From Arthrobacter sp. (GTDB taxonomy: Bacteria > Actinomycetota > Actinomycetes > Actinomycetales > Micrococcaceae), in NCBI GenBank assembly GCA_031277795.1, contig JAITLQ010000017.1, positions 62,001 through 126,000 on the forward strand: DNA of 64,000 nt. Reading direction: 5' to 3'. Below are positions 44,476 to 52,838 of this stretch, piece by piece. Each line of letters opens with the position of its first letter. The stretch's first letter is position 1. Position numbers and translations under genes: made by a program. The notes beneath the pieces were generated by a model, which saw nothing but the letters and a program-made list of their open reading frames with translations, had not been told where the DNA came from and searched no databases.

Positions 44476-45197
44476 GCGCTCACCAGGCGTCTCGCTACCT
44501 GCACGTCCTTGCCCAGGCTCGCCAGCACCTCGGCAAGTGCGTCGCCCGCGGCCTGCAGCTCAGCGTCGGTGATCGGAGCGAGGGCGTCGAGGATGAACAA
44601 CGCCGTCCGAGTCGTGTCCGTCAGGCCGGTGCGTCGGCCCTGCCGCCAGTTCCACCTGCGGCACGTCACCCCGGCCCCGTCGCACCAGACGACCTCGCCG
44701 GGCTCGGGGTGCTCGATCACGCTCTCCCCGTTCGCGGTCGTGTCGAACGGCTCCTCACCCGTGGCCCGGACCAGACGTGCAGGCCCGTCGTAGCGCTCAT
44801 AGTCTTCCCCGCCGAGGGGGATCTGGTGCAGCACGGAGATTGCGTTGTAAATGTCGGTGAGCGCGTTCACTCGCGGCAGGCCTTTCTCGGCACGGCGAGT
44901 AAGGGCTTCGAGGCTGTTACGAGTGCGCTGCGGCTTCGCGCCGAACCCCCGATACGCCTCCCGCCACGAGGCGACGTGCGGAAGCACTTCGACGGCAGCT
45001 CCCGACAGAAGATCACGCGCGTGCGCCTCGGCTCTGGTGATGAGCGCGTCGACCGCGGTATTCCCCTCACCAGATGTGGCCGGAGCGAGGCCATCGACCA
45101 CCAGGAGGAGGGTGCGGTAGTCCGGACGTAGTTCGAACACCGCCGTATCTACGGTGCAGCGGTCCAGGAACTGTTCGGGGGTCATGGCCTCAGGCAT
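44472..45197 (-). CDS. B3/4-domain protein (phenylalanyl-tRNA synthetase editing-like)
   Basis: A 241-residue stand-alone protein with a B3/B4 domain, the module that edits misacylated tRNA in the beta chain of phenylalanyl-tRNA synthetase. Seen are ASWREAYRGFGAKPQRTRNSLEA (cut; about 75-97), LPRVNALTDIYNA (about 107), a mid-region with GEEPFDTTANGE, and GEVVWCDGAGVTCRRWNWRQ near 170, typical of free-standing B3/4 proteins. Its role may be to clear a non-standard aminoacyl-tRNA or bind an amino acid. It starts 8 bases inside the regulator gene. Confidence 0.88.
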   Translation of the reverse strand: MPEAMTPEQFLDRCTVDTAVFELRPDYRTLLLVVDGLAPATSGEGNTAVDALITRAEAHARDLLSGAAVEVLPHVASWREAYRGFGAKPQRTRNSLEALTRRAEKGLPRVNALTDIYNAISVLHQIPLGGEDYERYDGPARLVRATGEEPFDTTANGESVIEHPEPGEVVWCDGAGVTCRRWNWRQGRRTGLTDTTRTALFILDALAPITDAELQAAGDALAEVLASLGKDVQVARRLVSA

Positions 45198-45804
45198 TCG
45201 AGGTTTCCGTTCGGTGTGCGGCTCCCACGCCCGGCTCGAACACCGTCAGCGAGAACCGGGCAGAAGCATCGGTCGAGTTGATGTAGGCATGGGGAGCATC
45301 GCCGTGGAACGACAGAGCGTCGCCGGGTGCGAGGTCATAGCGGTCGCCGTCAACTTCGACCGTGACCGTTCCCTCCTGGACGTGCAGGAGCTCGCGGGTG
45401 CCGTCGCTGTGCGCCTCACTGTCGTGCCGCTCACCCGGCGCGAGCACCCAGTCCCACAGCTCGACCACGTCCGGTGGCTCGGTGCCCGCGACCAGCACCC
45501 CCTGACCACCCGACTCGCCGGCCCACAACACAGCACCCTGTCCATTCCGGGTGAGCTTCGCTGTACGCGAGGCCGGAGGCTCCACCAGGGCTGGGAGCCC
45601 GACCCCGAGCGCGTCCGAGAGCCGCAGCAGAGTGCCCACGCTCGGATTCACCGCACCCTGCTCGACGTTCACGAGCATGCGGCGGCTCACTCCGGCGAAC
45701 TCAGCGAGTTGGTCGAGCGTCCAGTCACGACCTTTGCGATACTGCTTTACGCGTGTTCCGATCGCATGTGCCAACGACTCTGTACTTGTACCCATATAAG
45801 GCAT
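45190..45804 (-). CDS. XRE-family regulator with C-terminal cupin domain
   Basis: A 204-residue transcription factor: a helix-turn-helix (about residues 14-68; WTLDQLAEFAGVSRRMLVNVEQG) followed by a cupin effector domain (about 95-195; HSDGTRELLHVQEGTVTVEVDG, then LAPGDALSFHGDAPHAY). Relatives sense amino-acid-like metabolites. It is the first gene of the seven-gene operon and probably controls its own promoter; TATAAGGCATGATAAT surrounds the start. An in-frame ATG three codons later is an alternative start. Confidence 0.9.
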   Translation of the reverse strand: MPYMGTSTESLAHAIGTRVKQYRKGRDWTLDQLAEFAGVSRRMLVNVEQGAVNPSVGTLLRLSDALGVGLPALVEPPASRTAKLTRNGQGAVLWAGESGGQGVLVAGTEPPDVVELWDWVLAPGERHDSEAHSDGTRELLHVQEGTVTVEVDGDRYDLAPGDALSFHGDAPHAYINSTDASARFSLTVFEPGVGAAHRTETSNA

Positions 45805-45869
45805 GATAATGCACTATGCGGGGGCTGTAGCAGTATCTGGTGCTCCTTGTGGGCAACCTCCAATGGGGC

Positions 45870-46448
45870 TCATCGCGAATGAGGGTGTAGTTGGGGTCTG
45901 AATCCTCCGGCCTCGAGCAGGCTGCGTGGGACGTAGTTCGTGAGATTGCGGAACCCGAGTGCGGATCGAAGGTGTTCGAGCCTGCCGTTGGTCGCCTCCG
46001 TAGGACCGTTCGAGGTGCCGGGACGGTCGAAGAACGCGAGCACGTCGACCGCGCGCTGTTTCAGCGTCCTGCCGAGCCTGCGGATCTCGACGAGCGCAGC
46101 GGGAACGCCGTTGCTGACAGAGTCGATCACGTCGCGCATCATCTGCTTGGCCTTGCACTTGTCGGGTTCGCGGTAGGCGGCGACGGTGCGCTGGTAGATG
46201 CACCACGTTGCGTCGACTGCGACGCGCTCCTCGATGGCGAACACGGCGTTGAGGCGAGCGTGCTGCTTGTCGGTGAGCAGGCTCGCGCCGGTGTGCAGGG
46301 TGCGGAGGGCCTTGTAGAGCGGGTCGCCGGCAACCACCAGGTGCCCAGCAAACGTTGGAGGCATCTCGGAAGAGAGAGCTCTGTGTGGACGCTTGCGGAA
46401 GTTGCCTTCGCGGTGCATCCAAGCACCTCTTGTTCTTCGAGAGGTCAC
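45870..46448 (-). pseudogene. ISL3-family transposase, C-terminal fragment
   Basis: About 190 residues, of which the last 160 match the C-terminal part of ISL3 transposases: AGDPLYKALRTLHTGASLLTD, the long helix, then the conserved end SNGPTEATNGRLEHLRSALGFRNLTNY. The catalytic Glu region (GPTEA) is present, but the N-terminal zinc ribbon and the first two catalytic Asp are absent. The first 30 residues are unrelated, so the 5' end is broken at about 46360. It cannot be active. Confidence 0.82.
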
Positions 46449-46829
46449 GGGCTAGATCAGTCCTTGCCGGTCGTCAAGGAACGCTGTCTCGCGGATCTGC
46501 GGAGTTCGACGGACGCCCATCGTGGTTCACGTCCGCGTCCTGGCTGTAACTGGGTCGTGGTTGGGTTGCTGCCCGACGAGCATGTCGGCCTGTGATCGGA
46601 GCGACTGGTGCGCTCCATCGATTGAGCGTTGGCGATGAGAGGGTCCACTACTGGCGAGGTTCATGCATGGGTCAACACCCGCCGGATCGGGTCGTGCGTC
46701 GGCTGGCGCCGCCGGACGGATGAGCCGAGCAAGGACGGCCCGAAACACTGGCTCGAATACTGCCGGGGCCAATTTTGGTTCGCTTCTGACTGGGGGTATG
46801 AGAAGGCCCCACGGGCGTGTGGACCGGCG
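46449..46829. other. Scrambled mobile-element DNA, no intact gene
   Basis: Lies between two transposase fragments. Several short frames on both strands look protein-like in places, including a plus-strand frame at 46629-46871 with a GPKHWLEYCRGQFWF stretch, but none matches a family I can name. Confidence 0.45.
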
Positions 46830-47020
46830 GGGTCCAGAGCATGTCTGACAATTGTGGAGTCCAGGCGATGATGCTGTGGAGGAGGACAGCAGTGCGGTAA
46901 GTGACGGCGTGTTTGTCGTATCGGGTGGTAAGGCCGCGCCATTGCATGAGGTGGCAGAAGCGGTGTTCGATGACGTTGTGGTTCTTGTAGTCGACAGTGT
47001 CCGGCTGCGGCGATACCAGC
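46830..47020 (-). pseudogene. IS5-family transposase, C-terminal remnant
   Basis: A short minus-strand frame reads VDYKNHNVIEHRFCHL, QWRGLTTRYDKHAVTY and a final hydrophobic LLHSIIAW. This is the known C-terminal end of IS5-group (IS427-like) transposases, where N-x-x-E-R-x-F-x-x-x-K-x-W-R-G-x-A-T-R-Y-D-K is conserved; here the Lys before QWRG is Met. Only about 60 residues survive; the rest of the element is missing. Confidence 0.72.
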
Positions 47021-47060
47021 AGCTGCAGCGATACTGGTCAGTCTTCTTTTTAAACTCATG

Positions 47061-47105
47061 GTCCCCCTGGGCGTGTTGCGAACACCGTTATGATAACCAG
47101 GGGAC
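47061..47105. repeat. Nested inverted repeats beside resolvase gene
   Basis: Outer arms GTCCCCCTGG and CCAGGGGAC (one extra C) enclose GTGTTGCGAACAC, itself a 5-bp palindrome with a 3-base centre. It sits 22 bases after the resolvase stop. It may be a terminator, an element end or a recombination site. Confidence 0.45.
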
Positions 47106-47126
47106 AGTAAATGACTACTACTTGGA

Positions 47127-47738
47127 TTAATTCGTTTGGGAGCCGTCTGCGGTCGCCCGGGTTTGATTGGCGTGTTGTTGGTGTCGGTAGAGCGTCGCCC
47201 GGGACCAGCCGACGGCCGCAGCGGCTTGTGCTGCTGTTCGGCCTTTCTGGCGTTCGTCGGCGGTGATGGCGAGTTTGCGTGCGATGGTGTCGGGGTTGAC
47301 GGGTGGGCGGCCGAAGCGGGTGCCTTGGGCTTTGGCTGCTTGGATTCCGGCGTTGACGCGTTCGGTAATCAGCTCACGTTCATATTCGGCCAGGGTGGCG
47401 AGCATGCCGAGCATCATGCGTCCGGAAGAGGTGGCGGGGTCGATCCCGTCGGAGATGGAACGCACTTCGACGCCGCGGCCACGGAGTTCGTTGACGGTGT
47501 TGAGTACGTCGATGAGGGATCGGCCGAGTCGGTCGATGCGCCAGACCACGACGGTGTCGCCGGCCTCGGCGTAGTTCAGCAGCCTCTTCATCTGTGGCCG
47601 CTCGCGGGCGTTCTTCGCCCCGGAGGTGACGTCGGAGAAGATGTCGCGGCGCTGCACCCCGGCGCCGACCAGGGCATCGAGCTGCAGGGCTGGATCTTGT
47701 GTCTGGGTGGAGGCGCGTGTGTACCCGAGAAGCCTCAT
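47127..47738 (-). CDS. Serine recombinase (resolvase/invertase, Tn3-resolvase type)
   Basis: A 203-residue small serine recombinase. The catalytic Ser is in GYTRASTQTQD (about residue 11), the active-site Arg cluster in VWRIDRLGRSL (about 68-78), and the E-helix in MLATLAEYERELITERVNAG. A C-terminal helix-turn-helix spans about 155-190 (GRTAAQAAAAVGWSRATLYRH). The protein is full length and looks active. The ATG at 47738 starts directly with the conserved MRLLGY; upstream extension is not supported. No matching transposase gene is intact nearby. Confidence 0.92.
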   Translation of the reverse strand: MRLLGYTRASTQTQDPALQLDALVGAGVQRRDIFSDVTSGAKNARERPQMKRLLNYAEAGDTVVVWRIDRLGRSLIDVLNTVNELRGRGVEVRSISDGIDPATSSGRMMLGMLATLAEYERELITERVNAGIQAAKAQGTRFGRPPVNPDTIARKLAITADERQKGRTAAQAAAAVGWSRATLYRHQQHANQTRATADGSQTN

Positions 47739-47748
47739 GGCCCCAGTC

Positions 47749-47799
47749 TGTCTCAAAAACACCTCTGCACGGTGAACGCGACACGCTTCACTGTGAGAC
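47749..47799. repeat. Candidate recombinase site before the resolvase gene
   Basis: TGTCTCA (47749-47755) and TGAGACA (47793-47799) form an inverted pair just upstream of the resolvase start, where resolution sites usually lie. A CTGTCTCA plus CACCTC combination recurs at 37157-37169, after cutC. Confidence 0.35.
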
Positions 47800-47887
47800 A
47801 AGTTTCTAAGTCAACGCCCGTCCTGATTTGGCGCGGGAGCTCGGATGCGAGTCGGGGAGTGGGGGACTGTCTCGTAAAGCTACAGAT

Positions 47888-48550
47888 TTATGACGCGCTG
47901 GGGCGTGGCTTCCACCGTGAGTAGGTATGTGCAGTGCCGCCGATGAGGATAAGGACCAGCGCCGCGATCAGGAGTGACCCTGGGCCGAGCAGCGAAACGG
48001 CCGTGGCTCCTATGCCTGCACCGAGGGTGATGGCAGCCCACATCGCCAGCGGTCGTTTCCATGAGGCTGCTGCTTGTTTGGTGGCTTTGGCTGCGATGGC
48101 AAGCCCGAGGCTGACGAGGGTGCCGGTGGCGTAAGTGATGGCTAGGCGCGCGCGGCCTTCGTCGGCGAAGAGAGTATTCATGGCGCCCATGACGGAAGCT
48201 ACCCCTGCCAGGGCGAAGCCTGGCGCTGGCCAGGCGAGTACCGGCCCGGCGGCGACTAGCAACGCTACGCCTAGCCCCGTAACTCGCAGGGGGAGGCCGA
48301 GTTGGGGGAGGAGCCGTTTCGAGGCTTGGGCTAGAACTACGCCGCTCAGGAACCCGCCCACGAGCGTGAGGGCGACCACTCCCTTGAGTGCGGCGCCTGT
48401 TATGAATTCAACTCCACTTTGTGTGGAGTTGCCACTCATGAACGAGACGAACAGGCCTCCGGAAAGGACGAAGCCGATGGCGTCAATGAACCCTGCCAGG
48501 AGAGCTAACGCCACAGATCCGACAAAGGCGACGCGGGGAACTGTCTTCAC
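47888..48550 (-). CDS. YoaK/DUF1275 family membrane protein
   Basis: A 220-residue membrane protein of the DUF1275 family with six predicted helices. Family signatures are AGFIDAIGFVLSGGLFVSFMSGNST (cut; about residues 17-38), GGFLSGVVLAQ (about 65) and VMGAMNTLFADEGRARLAITYATGTLV (about 125-150). The function is unknown. The GTG at 48550 overlaps the stop of the small upstream gene (GTGA) and is preferred to a longer in-frame start. Confidence 0.87.
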   Translation of the reverse strand: MKTVPRVAFVGSVALALLAGFIDAIGFVLSGGLFVSFMSGNSTQSGVEFITGAALKGVVALTLVGGFLSGVVLAQASKRLLPQLGLPLRVTGLGVALLVAAGPVLAWPAPGFALAGVASVMGAMNTLFADEGRARLAITYATGTLVSLGLAIAAKATKQAAASWKRPLAMWAAITLGAGIGATAVSLLGPGSLLIAALVLILIGGTAHTYSRWKPRPSAS

Positions 48551-48795
48551 GGCCGGGTGGGCGCCTTGGTGACGAAGCGGGCATACAGCTGGGCGACTAG
48601 CAGTAGGAACGCTGCGTAGAAAAGTCCCGTGGAGGTGGTGCCTGTCCAAACGTTCGCGGGACACCATTGTGGGGCGGGCAGGAAAGCAACGAGGGCGCCC
48701 GCGGTTGCCAGAAGCACGGTGGCCAGCGCGCCCCAGTGTGTGCCTGGCCTGCGCCGACTGTGCTGCGTTGGGGGCTGAAATTCAAACTCGGGCAT
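48547..48795 (-). CDS. Small two-helix membrane protein coupled to DUF1275 gene
   Basis: An 82-residue protein with a short polar N-terminus and two helices (about residues 22-42 and 50-72), ending RFVTKAPTRP. GGAGAATCACCTC precedes the ATG. Its stop overlaps the GTG start of the DUF1275 gene, so the two proteins probably act together. I recognise no family. Confidence 0.68.
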   Translation of the reverse strand: MPEFEFQPPTQHSRRRPGTHWGALATVLLATAGALVAFLPAPQWCPANVWTGTTSTGLFYAAFLLLVAQLYARFVTKAPTRP

Positions 48796-49001
48796 GAGGT
48801 GATTCTCCCATCCGACGGAGGTGGCTTCTCCGCGAGAGCAAACAGGAACGCCGGAGCGGACGCCGCGCGGGATCCCATGAGTGCGGCCCGCGGCGAGGTA
48901 TCTCGACGCTCGGGGCCGTCTCAATATCCATGGGTGGGTTGAGACCGCCATTTGTTTATGAGCCACAGCTGCTCGCCGTGCGGGGCCGAGCAGCTAAGGC
49001 T

Positions 49002-50999
49002 TCACCTCACTGGGACTGTGTTCTTGGTGAAGTAGGCACCGGTGCTACTGGTGTTTCCGGTCGCGTCTAGGTATCGGACCACAAATTGCCGTTCATCTAG
49101 CACGTAGAGGGGTAGGGAGATAGTGCCGATTCCTGCAGGATCGAGAGTGGTACGTAGGGGGAGAAGGTGCGGGATGGGCTTGAGCGTCGAAGCATCGACG
49201 ATCTCGATTCGCTGCCCTGGAAGGCCCTGAAATTTCACGGTGCTGCGGTTGAGGAATCCGACTGTGCGCTCGAGGACTGCTGGCGTGATGGGTACGTCAC
49301 GTTCCAACGGTGTGTCAGCTGGATCAGTGCGCAACGAAGCAGAGAGTACGGGTGTCTTGACGGGGTCTAGCAATGCCAACTGCACGATCCAGTCTCCGTT
49401 TTCGGCCACAGTGGCATTGCCTAGATCACTGTCAGTCGAGCTGGACACGGTGACGATGGCACCTGCTGTCCCGGTGCCCTGGAGACAGGTCGCGGTGGGC
49501 GTGCACTGGTGCGCGGAGAATGTGGTGGTGTCGGGGACGTTTTCCAGGAGCAAAGTGGACTTCGCTCCTGCGTTCTGCTCACCCCTCGTTGATGTGAGGT
49601 AGATGTCCAGCTGCCCGGGTGGAACTCGGTCCAGCTCAATCTCCCAGTTCTCGCTGGGGCTTTCCGGGACCAACGTCGTTCTGCCGAGTTGCTGGGCATG
49701 AATTGCCAACTCGGAGTCGTGTGTGCGGTCGCCCTCCAGGCGAAGGGTTTGTGCCTCTGCGTTGTAGTCCCACCTGAGCAAGGTGGGTGCCTCCATCGGC
49801 GGCTCCGGGGGAGGTGTTGTCAGCACTTCGCTGCTGGGTGCCGTCGTTGTCAGCGAAGACGAGGAAGGTGCTGCATACGTCGGTGTCGGTGCAATGAATG
49901 GAGAACTGGTTGCAGGAGATGTCGTGCGCGTACTTGATGGGGGTTGGGGTGTTGGAGTTGAAGCTGGGTGTATGGGCGATATGGGGGCCTGAGTGTGCGC
50001 GGTAGTAGGCGACTGAGTGGGGGAGAGCGGCGCTGAACTGTGGGTCGCTGGCAGAGTGGAGTCGTTTGGTAGGCGCGGGGTGGCGATGATGCCGAGAACA
50101 ACTGTGGCGCCAGCGAGAGTTGCTCCGGCGGCGGTGAGCGTCACTAGGACCGCCTTACTTGAGCTAACTGCGGCGGTTTTTGCGAGGGCTGAAGTGCTCG
50201 GAGCAGTGAAAAGTTGGCTGGAAGGGGCGAGCCAGGCCCGTGTTCCTTCGAGTCCGAGAATGGATGGGATGAGCACGAACCCGAGCCGTTGGCTGCTGAT
50301 CAGGGCGTCCTGAGTCGCTCGTGAGCACACCGGACAGCCGGCAATGTGTTCCTGAACAAAGGTTGTCTTCTCAGAGCTGGCGCTGCCAGCTTCTACAGAA
50401 CCGACGAGTGAGAGTACAGCCTTGCACAGGGGTGCGGTGGTAGGGGACTCAACATGTTCTTGAATCCACTGGGCTCGTAGGCCGACGCGTGCGCGTTTGG
50501 CTAGGTTGGTCAGGCCGTTGGGCGATGTGCCCATGAACTTCGCGACCTGGCGGGGTTTGAGCTCTTCGACGTGCAGGTACCACAGGACGGCCTGCCACCG
50601 CCGCGGCAACCGGCTGAAGGCCTGTGAGAGAAGCGAGGTGCGAACCTGTAGGTCATGGCTGCTGGCAGGGTTCACTTCGGCGTCGTCGTCCGGCAACTCT
50701 GGAAGCGCAGCTGGGTCGGCGGCGAATTCGTGCGCCTTGCCGGAGGCGGCATTTCTCACTGCTGTGTAGAGGTACGCCCGAACTGAGTCCCGCGGACCCT
50801 TTCCAGCATGGAGAGCTTGGAGCGTGTTGGTGAAGGCTTGTGAGACGAGATCTTCAGGGTCTTCGTTTCGCGCGTAGATCTTCGCCACACGTAGGACTGC
50901 TGCCGAATGTCGGGCCCACAGGACACCGAACGCATCGTTGTCCCCTTGCCTGACACGGTCTAGCAGTTCGCCATCCGAGATCAAGGAAGCGCCTTTCAC
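49002..50999 (-). CDS. ECF-like sigma factor fused to zinc finger, membrane and extracellular tail
   Basis: A 665-residue fusion. Residues 8-85 are sigma region 2 (EDLVSQAFTNTLQAL) and about 115-165 sigma region 4 (LPRRWQAVLWYLHVEELKPRQVAKFMG). About 216-223 has a HxxxCxxC zinc motif (HIAGCPVC) as in anti-sigma factors. A single membrane helix spans about 280-306, followed by a Ser/Thr/Pro-rich linker (about 310-400) and an extracellular region with beta-sandwich-like repeats to the end. So sigma, anti-sigma-like and sensor parts are in one chain, as known for some actinobacterial ECF groups. The GTG start follows GAGGCG. The surface-protein gene lies directly upstream. Confidence 0.88.
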   Translation of the reverse strand: MKGASLISDGELLDRVRQGDNDAFGVLWARHSAAVLRVAKIYARNEDPEDLVSQAFTNTLQALHAGKGPRDSVRAYLYTAVRNAASGKAHEFAADPAALPELPDDDAEVNPASSHDLQVRTSLLSQAFSRLPRRWQAVLWYLHVEELKPRQVAKFMGTSPNGLTNLAKRARVGLRAQWIQEHVESPTTAPLCKAVLSLVGSVEAGSASSEKTTFVQEHIAGCPVCSRATQDALISSQRLGFVLIPSILGLEGTRAWLAPSSQLFTAPSTSALAKTAAVSSSKAVLVTLTAAGATLAGATVVLGIIATPRLPNDSTLPATHSSAPLSPTQSPTTAHTQAPISPIHPASTPTPQPPSSTRTTSPATSSPFIAPTPTYAAPSSSSLTTTAPSSEVLTTPPPEPPMEAPTLLRWDYNAEAQTLRLEGDRTHDSELAIHAQQLGRTTLVPESPSENWEIELDRVPPGQLDIYLTSTRGEQNAGAKSTLLLENVPDTTTFSAHQCTPTATCLQGTGTAGAIVTVSSSTDSDLGNATVAENGDWIVQLALLDPVKTPVLSASLRTDPADTPLERDVPITPAVLERTVGFLNRSTVKFQGLPGQRIEIVDASTLKPIPHLLPLRTTLDPAGIGTISLPLYVLDERQFVVRYLDATGNTSSTGAYFTKNTVPVR

Positions 51000-51054
51000 G
51001 TCGCCTCGCCGGCATCCGGCGAGGGCAGAGGGTTGAAGGAAACAGCTGAAGGGG

Positions 51055-51090
51055 GGGGCGGCGCACCGGCTGATGCCGGTGCGCCGCCCC
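51055..51090 (-). terminator. Strong terminator after the surface-protein gene
   Basis: Perfect 15-bp arms GGGGCGGCGCACCGG and CCGGTGCGCCGCCCC with a 6-base loop, on the minus strand followed by a run of C residues. It lies between the surface-protein stop (51117) and the sigma start (50999), so the sigma gene gets reduced read-through or its own promoter. Confidence 0.8.
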
Positions 51091-51116
51091 ATCAGACGAC
51101 CAGGTGAGTACTACTC

Positions 51117-52589
51117 CTACTGCTGGTCGTCAGCAGGGACCGGTTCCTCGCGGCGCCGGCGCGTGGCCAGCACGACGATCAGACCAGCGGCCAGGAGTGC
51201 GGCAGCGGCCGAGCCGATCGCGACACCACCAAATCCGGTGTGAGCCAGATCCACGTCAGGAGTGACTCCAGGCGCAGGCTGCCCCGGCACAGGGGTGGAC
51301 GGAGTCCCCGGAGTCACCGGCTCTTCTTCGACGGTGACGGTCTGGGCGTTGTCGTCGATGTCCTTGTGGGAGGCGACGACTTCGCCCTTGGAGAGGAGGT
51401 CTTCGAAGGCCACGAGGGTGGAGCCGGCGTGGCCGGCGGGGACGGTGAAAACCACGTCGACGGTGCCCGAGGCGGTTTCGGGGGTGAAGGTGGTTTCGCC
51501 GGTGATGCCGGTGCCCTTGCCCGTGGCCTTGTCCATGAGTTCGCCCTTGAGGGTGTACTCCTGGCCGGGGGTGAGGTTCTCGTACTTCACGGCGTCGACG
51601 ACCTTGCCGCCGTCCCAGGAGATGACCTTGTCGCCATCGGCCTGGTCGGTTGCGGACGTGCCGATGCTGGGCTTAGCCGCAGTAGCAGTGAGATCGAGCT
51701 TGCCCGTGACCTTGTTCTGGTCGACGGTGATCATGTTCTGCGGACGCTGTGCACTCGTCCAGCCAGTGGGCTCGCGCATCATGACCACTGCCGCAGGTGC
51801 CAGGCGCGAAGCCTCGACATGGACATCCGTCGCGGTGATGTCAATGGGAAGAGTGAACTTGCCGTTTGCATCGGTCGTCACTTCAGCGGTTGCTGGCGTG
51901 GCGCCGGTGACAGCCACGTCAATTTCGCGCTGGGGAACCGGTGTACCGGTGGCTGCAAGCAGCGTTCCAGTAACGGCTGTAGTCTCGCCCACAGCAGGAG
52001 CGACCGGGTCCGCACTCAATTCCAGGGTCCAAGGACCGTGATACTTCGCAGCATCAGCCTTGAGCTGGTTGTAGATGGCCGGGACGCTGCCGGGCTTCTG
52101 GCCGCTTCCGATCGGATCCTCGTTCGCAGCGAAAGCGCTGAGCGCCCAGTTCGGGTCATAGACGCTCGTGCCGCCGGAATTCGTCCAGTCATGCACGATC
52201 ACGGATACGGCGGCGGCGTAGTCGTCGGCGACCTTGCCCTTCTGTTTGATCACCTTGTGGCTGGCTTCAGAGACGATGTAAGCCAGGTCGGCCATGCGCG
52301 AGGCGGACAGTGCAGAGCCATCGTCACGCGTGAGCAGTCGAGGGGCCGTCCATCCTGTCGCGTTTTCAGGCTCGGGAGCCCAGATCGACGCGCACCAAGC
52401 CTCCAGCCCATCAGGCATGCGGTAGGTGCCTTCCCAGTTGGGAGTCCCGCCCTGCCAGAGATAGCCACGGACCTCACCGTTGGTGCCGTCAGCTTGTGCT
52501 GCTGGTGCGAGAGCAACCGCGCCTCCGAGGGTGGCCAGCGCTGTGCTTACTACGGCGACGGAAGCCGCCCATTTTCTACGTGTTCTCAC
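51117..52589 (-). CDS. Sortase-anchored VaFE-repeat surface protein
   Basis: A 490-residue cell-wall protein. A signal peptide (1-34, ending AQA) is followed by a thioester-type or adhesin head region (about 35-185; EAWCASIWAPE contains the only mature Cys, a candidate thioester residue). Then come Ig-like stretches (about 190-310), a VaFE domain with VAFEDL near 395, a Pro-rich spacer, and the sorting signal LAHTG (about 446-450), a membrane helix and ATRRRREE. LAHTG replaces LPXTG, a variant usual for class E sortases of actinobacteria. The GTG start follows AAAGG. No sortase gene is in the window. Confidence 0.88.
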   Translation of the reverse strand: MRTRRKWAASVAVVSTALATLGGAVALAPAAQADGTNGEVRGYLWQGGTPNWEGTYRMPDGLEAWCASIWAPEPENATGWTAPRLLTRDDGSALSASRMADLAYIVSEASHKVIKQKGKVADDYAAAVSVIVHDWTNSGGTSVYDPNWALSAFAANEDPIGSGQKPGSVPAIYNQLKADAAKYHGPWTLELSADPVAPAVGETTAVTGTLLAATGTPVPQREIDVAVTGATPATAEVTTDANGKFTLPIDITATDVHVEASRLAPAAVVMMREPTGWTSAQRPQNMITVDQNKVTGKLDLTATAAKPSIGTSATDQADGDKVISWDGGKVVDAVKYENLTPGQEYTLKGELMDKATGKGTGITGETTFTPETASGTVDVVFTVPAGHAGSTLVAFEDLLSKGEVVASHKDIDDNAQTVTVEEEPVTPGTPSTPVPGQPAPGVTPDVDLAHTGFGGVAIGSAAAALLAAGLIVVLATRRRREEPVPADDQQ

Positions 52590-52703
52590 GTTGAACCTTT
52601 CATTCAGGGCCGGCAGGGAGTCCAGGCCACGTGGAAGCCAGGCGCGACGAATCTCGCGGCGCCGCATGTCTTCGATTCATGTGAGTTGTGCGGGGGGTAA
52701 AAG

Positions 52704-52723
52704 TGCCGTAATTATAGTCAACT
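52704..52723 (-). promoter_or_regulatory. Likely promoter of the surface-protein gene
   Basis: On the minus strand a perfect TATAAT (52716-52711) puts the transcription start near 52704, about 115 bases before the surface-protein start. TTGACT immediately upstream overlaps it and is too close to be its -35 box. Confidence 0.5.
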
Positions 52724-52739
52724 TGTGAGATAGATCACA
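52724..52739. promoter_or_regulatory. Perfect CRP/GlxR palindrome
   Basis: TGTGAGATAGATCACA matches TGTGA-6N-TCACA exactly, and also the GlxR form with central TA. It sits between the surface-protein gene and a plus-strand membrane-protein gene. Relative to the TATAAT of the former it covers about -20 to -36, a position expected to repress that promoter or to act on the other strand. A second inverted pair TGTCA/TGACA is at about 52768-52795. Confidence 0.75.
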
Positions 52740-52838
52740 CTTGGATCCGCGAATATGGCATGTGTCACATCTTCATGGATTTCATGACACCTCACGCGAT
52801 CCGCCGACTCTCATCCCTGTGAGCAGTGCGAAATAAGG

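Noticed and set aside
46629-46871. Plus-strand frame with GPKHWLEYCRGQFWF stretch
   Set aside because: Protein-like in part, but it lies antisense to transposase debris and matches nothing I know; kept only as a remark on the region.
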